Of a stretch of 64,000 nucleotides of DNA, positions 60,993 through 64,000 are shown piece by piece. The stretch's first letter is position 1, and each line of letters begins with the position of its first letter. A program made the position numbers and the translations under genes. The DNA is from Cupriavidus pauculus (GTDB lineage Bacteria; Pseudomonadota; Gammaproteobacteria; Burkholderiales; Burkholderiaceae). The stretch lies in the NCBI RefSeq assembly GCF_003854935.1, contig NZ_CP033969.1:186001-250000 (forward strand), written 5' to 3'. The notes under the pieces are model-generated. The model ran no database searches and was not told where the DNA came from. It saw only the letters and a program-made list of their open reading frames with translations.

Positions 60993-62489
60993 ATGTCCAA
61001 CCCACAACAAGGTCAGCCTCTCCCCCCCACCCCGCCGCGCGGTCCGTCGCGCCCGCGCCGCCGCACCTGGATTGCCGCCGCCGTGATCGTCGTGCTGGCG
61101 GGTGCCGCCTGGTACTGGTACGGCCACCGCGCGGACACCCCGGCAGCCGGGGCCGCCGCCGGGGGCGCCAGTGGCGCGCCGGGCATGGGCGCGGGCCGGC
61201 GGGGGCCGGGCGGGGCGAACGCGATGCCGCGCTCGCCGGTGGTGGTCAGCACGGTCACCCGGCGCAACATGGACGTGGTGCTCAACGGGCTGGGCAACGT
61301 CACGCCGGTGGCCAACGTGACGGTGCGGGCCCAGGTGTCGGGGCCGCTTCTCAAGGTGCTGTTCAAGGAAGGCCAGATGGTCAAGGCCGGCGACGTGCTG
61401 GCCGAGATCGATCCGCGCCCGTTCCAGGCCGCGCTGGACCAGGCCGTGGGCCAGCTTGCGCGCGACCAGGCGCTGCTGCAGAACGCCCGGCTGGACCAGC
61501 AGCGCTACAAGACGCTGCTGGCGCAGGATTCGATCTCGAAGCAGCAGGTGGACACCCAGGACGCACTGGTGCGCCAGTACGAGGGCGTGGTCAAGACCGA
61601 CCAGGGCAACGTCGACAACGCGCGGCTGAACCTGGGCTACACGCGGATCGTGGCGCCCACGTCGGGCCGCATCGGCCTGCGCCAGGTGGATCCGGGCAAC
61701 ATCGTCAACACCGGCGACACCAACGGCATCGCGCTGATCACGCAGATCCAGCCGATCACCGTGCTCTACACGATTCCCGAGGACAACCTGCCGTCGGTGC
61801 TCAGGAAGCTCAACGCCGGCGAGAAGCTGGCCGTGCAGGCCTGGGACCGCCAGATGCGCAACCAGCTTGCCGAAGGCACGCTGCTGACGACCGATAACCA
61901 GATCGACACCACCACCGGCACGGTCAAGCTCAAGGCGATCTTTCAGAACACCGACGGGATGCTGTTCCCGAACCAGTTCGTCAACGTGCGCACGCGCGTG
62001 GACACCATGGAGGATGCCACCGTGATCCCCGTGGCCGCCATCCAGCGTGGCCAGCAGGGCACCTTTGTCTACGTGGTGGGCGACGACAGCGCCGTGAAGG
62101 TCCAGGTGGTGACGCTGGGACCGACCGACGGCACCCGCACCGTCGTGCTGAAGGGCCTGGAGCCGGGCCAGCGCGTGGTCGTGGACGGCGCCGACCGGCT
62201 CAAGGAAGGCATGGTCGTGGAGGCGGTAGACCCGGCCGCCCGGGCCGCGCAGTTGCAGCCGTCCAGCGCGCCGCGCGCGCGGGGCCGGCGCGGCAACTGG
62301 GGCGGCGCCAGCGGCGCGCACGGTGCCAGCGGTGCCCACGGGGCCAGCGCGGCGCATGGCGCGGCCAGCGATGCCGCCGGGCTGCCCGGCGAGCGCCGCC
62401 GCCTGCGCGACGCCGACACCAATCCCAACCCGACCACGAACTCGCCGGCCAACCCGGGCGCCAGCGTCGGTCAGCGGCCGCAGCAGTAA
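60993..62489 (+). CDS. mdtA: RND efflux periplasmic adaptor MdtA
   Basis: 498 residues, with AGGA upstream of MSNPQQ. N-terminal anchor helix (about 26-42), Gly/Ala-rich spacer, then the membrane-fusion-protein pattern: VTVRAQVSGPLLKVLFKEGQMVKAGDVLAEIDPRPFQAALDQA, coiled-coil helices, YTRIVAPTSGRIGLRQVDPGNIV, VLYTIPEDNLP, and the MdtA-like TVKLKAIFQNTDGMLFPNQFVNVRTRV. A low-complexity C-terminal tail (about 430-470) with repeated GASGAHGAS-type units is absent from E. coli MdtA. It links the inner-membrane RND pump to an outer-membrane channel. Confidence 0.93.
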   Translation: MSNPQQGQPLPPTPPRGPSRPRRRTWIAAAVIVVLAGAAWYWYGHRADTPAAGAAAGGASGAPGMGAGRRGPGGANAMPRSPVVVSTVTRRNMDVVLNGLGNVTPVANVTVRAQVSGPLLKVLFKEGQMVKAGDVLAEIDPRPFQAALDQAVGQLARDQALLQNARLDQQRYKTLLAQDSISKQQVDTQDALVRQYEGVVKTDQGNVDNARLNLGYTRIVAPTSGRIGLRQVDPGNIVNTGDTNGIALITQIQPITVLYTIPEDNLPSVLRKLNAGEKLAVQAWDRQMRNQLAEGTLLTTDNQIDTTTGTVKLKAIFQNTDGMLFPNQFVNVRTRVDTMEDATVIPVAAIQRGQQGTFVYVVGDDSAVKVQVVTLGPTDGTRTVVLKGLEPGQRVVVDGADRLKEGMVVEAVDPAARAAQLQPSSAPRARGRRGNWGGASGAHGASGAHGASAAHGAASDAAGLPGERRRLRDADTNPNPTTNSPANPGASVGQRPQQ

Positions 62490-62507
62490 GCGCAGGACGG
62501 GCAAGGC

Positions 62508-64000
62508 ATGAATCCTTCACGCATCTTCATCGAGCGGCCGGTCGCCACGGCGCTGCTGATGCTGGCCATCCTGCTGTCGGGGCTGGTCGCATTCAAGCTG
62601 CTGCCGCTTTCCGCGCTGCCTGAGGTCGACTACCCGACCATCCAGGTGACCACGCTCTACCCCGGCGCCAGCCCCGACGTGATGACGTCGTCGGTCACCG
62701 CGCCGCTGGAGCGCCAGTTCGGCCAGATGCCGGGCCTGAAGCAGATGTCGTCGTCGTCCTCGGGCGGCGCGTCGGTGATCACGCTGCAGTTCGAGCTGTC
62801 GCTGTCGCTCGACGTGGCCGAGCAGGAGGTGCAGGCCGCCATCAACGCCGGCGGCAACCTGCTGCCGGCCGACCTGCCGATGCCGCCCGTCTACAGCAAG
62901 GTCAACCCGGCCGACGCGCCGATCATGACGCTGGCGATGACGTCCGACACGCTGCCGCTGCCCAAGCTGCAGGACATGGTGGACACCCGCGTGGCGGCCA
63001 AGATCTCGCAGATCCAGGGCGTGGGGCTGGTGACGATCAGCGGCGGCCAGCGCCCGGCCGTGCGCATCCAGGCCAACCCGACGGCGCTGGCCAACCTGGG
63101 CATGTCGATCGACGACCTGCGCACGGCCATCGGCAGCGCCAACGTGAACGGCGCCAAGGGCAGCTTCGACGGCCCGTCGCGCGCGTCCACCATCGACGCC
63201 AACGACCAGCTCAAGTCCGCCGACGAGTACCGGCAGATCATCATCGGCTACCAGAACGGCGCGCCGATCCGCATCACCGACGTGGCCGAGATCGTCGACG
63301 GCCCCGAGAACAGCCGCCTGGCCGCCTGGGCCAACGCCAGGCCGGCCATCGTCGTGAACATCCAGCGCCAGCCCGGCGCCAACGTGATCGAGGTGGTAGA
63401 CCGCATCAAGACGCTGCTGCCGCAGCTGCAGGCGGCGCTGCCGGCGTCGGTCCACGTGCAGTTGCTGACCGACCGCACGACCACCATCCGGGCCTCGGTG
63501 CGCGACGTGGAGTTCGAGCTGCTGCTGGCCATCGCGCTGGTGGTGATGGTGATCTTCATCTTCCTGCGCAACGTGTCGGCCACGATCATCCCGGGCGTGG
63601 CGGTGCCGCTGTCGCTGGTGGGCACGTTCGGCGTGATGTACCTGGCCGGCTTCTCGATCAACAACCTCACGCTGATGGCGCTGACCATCGCCACGGGCTT
63701 CGTGGTGGACGACGCCATCGTGATGATCGAGAACATCATGCGCTACATCGAGGAAGGCGATTCCCCGATGGCGGCCGCGCTCAAGGGGTCCAAGCAGATC
63801 GGCTTCACGATCATCTCGCTGACGTTCTCGCTGGTGGCCGTGCTGATCCCGCTGCTGTTCATGGGCGACGTGGTGGGCCGGCTGTTCCGCGAGTTCGCCA
63901 TCACGCTGGCGGTCTCCATCCTGATCTCGGCCGTGGTGTCGCTGACACTGACGCCGATGATGTGCGCGCGGCTGCTGCGCCACGTGCCCGAGTCCGAACA
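62508..64000 (+). CDS. mdtB: RND efflux pump transporter MdtB (incomplete at window end)
   Basis: The gene starts 18 bp after mdtA behind GCAAGG and runs off the right edge after 497 codons, about half of the ~1,030-residue protein. It begins [25 protein letters not shown] and includes the first-half landmarks of MdtB/AcrB pumps: [33 protein letters not shown], the periplasmic porter domain, and [21 protein letters not shown] with the proton-relay Asp pair in transmembrane helix 4. The second pump protomer mdtC is expected just outside the window. Confidence 0.95.
   Translation, partial: MNPSRIFIERPVATALLMLAILLSGLVAFKLLPLSALPEVDYPTIQVTTLYPGASPDVMTSSVTAPLERQFGQMPGLKQMSSSSSGGASVITLQFELSLSLDVAEQEVQAAINAGGNLLPADLPMPPVYSKVNPADAPIMTLAMTSDTLPLPKLQDMVDTRVAAKISQIQGVGLVTISGGQRPAVRIQANPTALANLGMSIDDLRTAIGSANVNGAKGSFDGPSRASTIDANDQLKSADEYRQIIIGYQNGAPIRITDVAEIVDGPENSRLAAWANARPAIVVNIQRQPGANVIEVVDRIKTLLPQLQAALPASVHVQLLTDRTTTIRASVRDVEFELLLAIALVVMVIFIFLRNVSATIIPGVAVPLSLVGTFGVMYLAGFSINNLTLMALTIATGFVVDDAIVMIENIMRYIEEGDSPMAAALKGSKQIGFTIISLTFSLVAVLIPLLFMGDVVGRLFREFAITLAVSILISAVVSLTLTPMMCARLLRHVPESE

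Overview
The window is very GC-rich, densely coded DNA that looks chromosomal. The gene content points to a betaproteobacterium of the Burkholderiaceae, most likely Cupriavidus or a close Ralstonia relative. Supporting evidence: a complete soluble molybdenum formate dehydrogenase operon in the order fdsG-B-A-C-D with a divergent fdsR; several 3-hydroxybutyrate/acetoacetate genes; a Bug-type solute receptor; the xseA/exbB/exbD/lpxK/kdsB/adk order; and an mdtAB-type RND pump. The genus is inferred from gene content and order, not from a database search. I saw no rRNA, tRNA, CRISPR array, insertion sequence or prophage gene.

Layout. 0-1.4 kb: end of a molybdate-type ABC ATPase gene, modE, and a tiny RRM-like gene. 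1.4-7.4 kb: a module of FabI-like reductase, DUF3141 PhaC-like hydrolase, phosphate acyltransferase and acetate kinase. 7.4-12.5 kb: a tyrosine phosphatase, a DASS transporter with an Ldh-type dehydrogenase, a glycosyltransferase-only penicillin-binding-protein relative, and MgtC. 12.5-20 kb: the fds operon and FdsR. 20-24 kb: an M30-type metalloprotease lipoprotein, PPK2 and a CorA/ZntB-type transporter. 24-31.1 kb: a sigma-54 activator, GntP permease, two 3-hydroxybutyrate dehydrogenase-like SDRs, acetoacetate decarboxylase and a patatin. 31.1-37 kb: a compact peroxide/redox cluster with an orphan FixJ-type regulator and a sensor-less FixL-type kinase. 37-41.3 kb: LysR/EamA pair, sodB, xseA. 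41.3-42.4 kb: a 1-kb non-coding region of DnaA-box-like repeats. 42.4-46.7 kb: exbBD, lpxK, Trm112-like gene, kdsB, adk. 46.7-58.6 kb: SDR, LysR/SBF pair, amiC-tsaE/queG, transporters, ogt-xerD-ybaK, plsY. 58.6-64 kb: an EnvZ/OmpR-like pair divergent from mdtA-mdtB, the latter cut by the window end.

Four non-coding signals stand out. (1) A 23-bp motif, GTTKCC-N6-RCAYCAATCGG, lies once upstream of each transcription unit between 31 and 37 kb and nowhere else I could see, suggesting an undescribed local regulon. (2) The xseA-exbB intergenic region holds twelve TCCACA/TGTGGA cores; nine form three modules with invariant spacing. (3) The GntP/3-hydroxybutyrate operon has a near-consensus sigma-54 promoter and two perfect (plus one degenerate) GTGTCTC-N6-GAGACAC-type activator sites. 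(4) REP/REPIN-like palindromes recur at 2.3-2.6, 11.1-11.2 and 58.6 kb, the first with an exact 73-bp tandem triplication.

Functionally, molybdenum homeostasis (modC/modE) supports the formate dehydrogenase. The 3-hydroxybutyrate, acetoacetate and PhaC-like genes fit an organism that stores and mobilises polyhydroxybutyrate. The 31-37 kb block fits an oxidative or electrophile stress response under two-component control.
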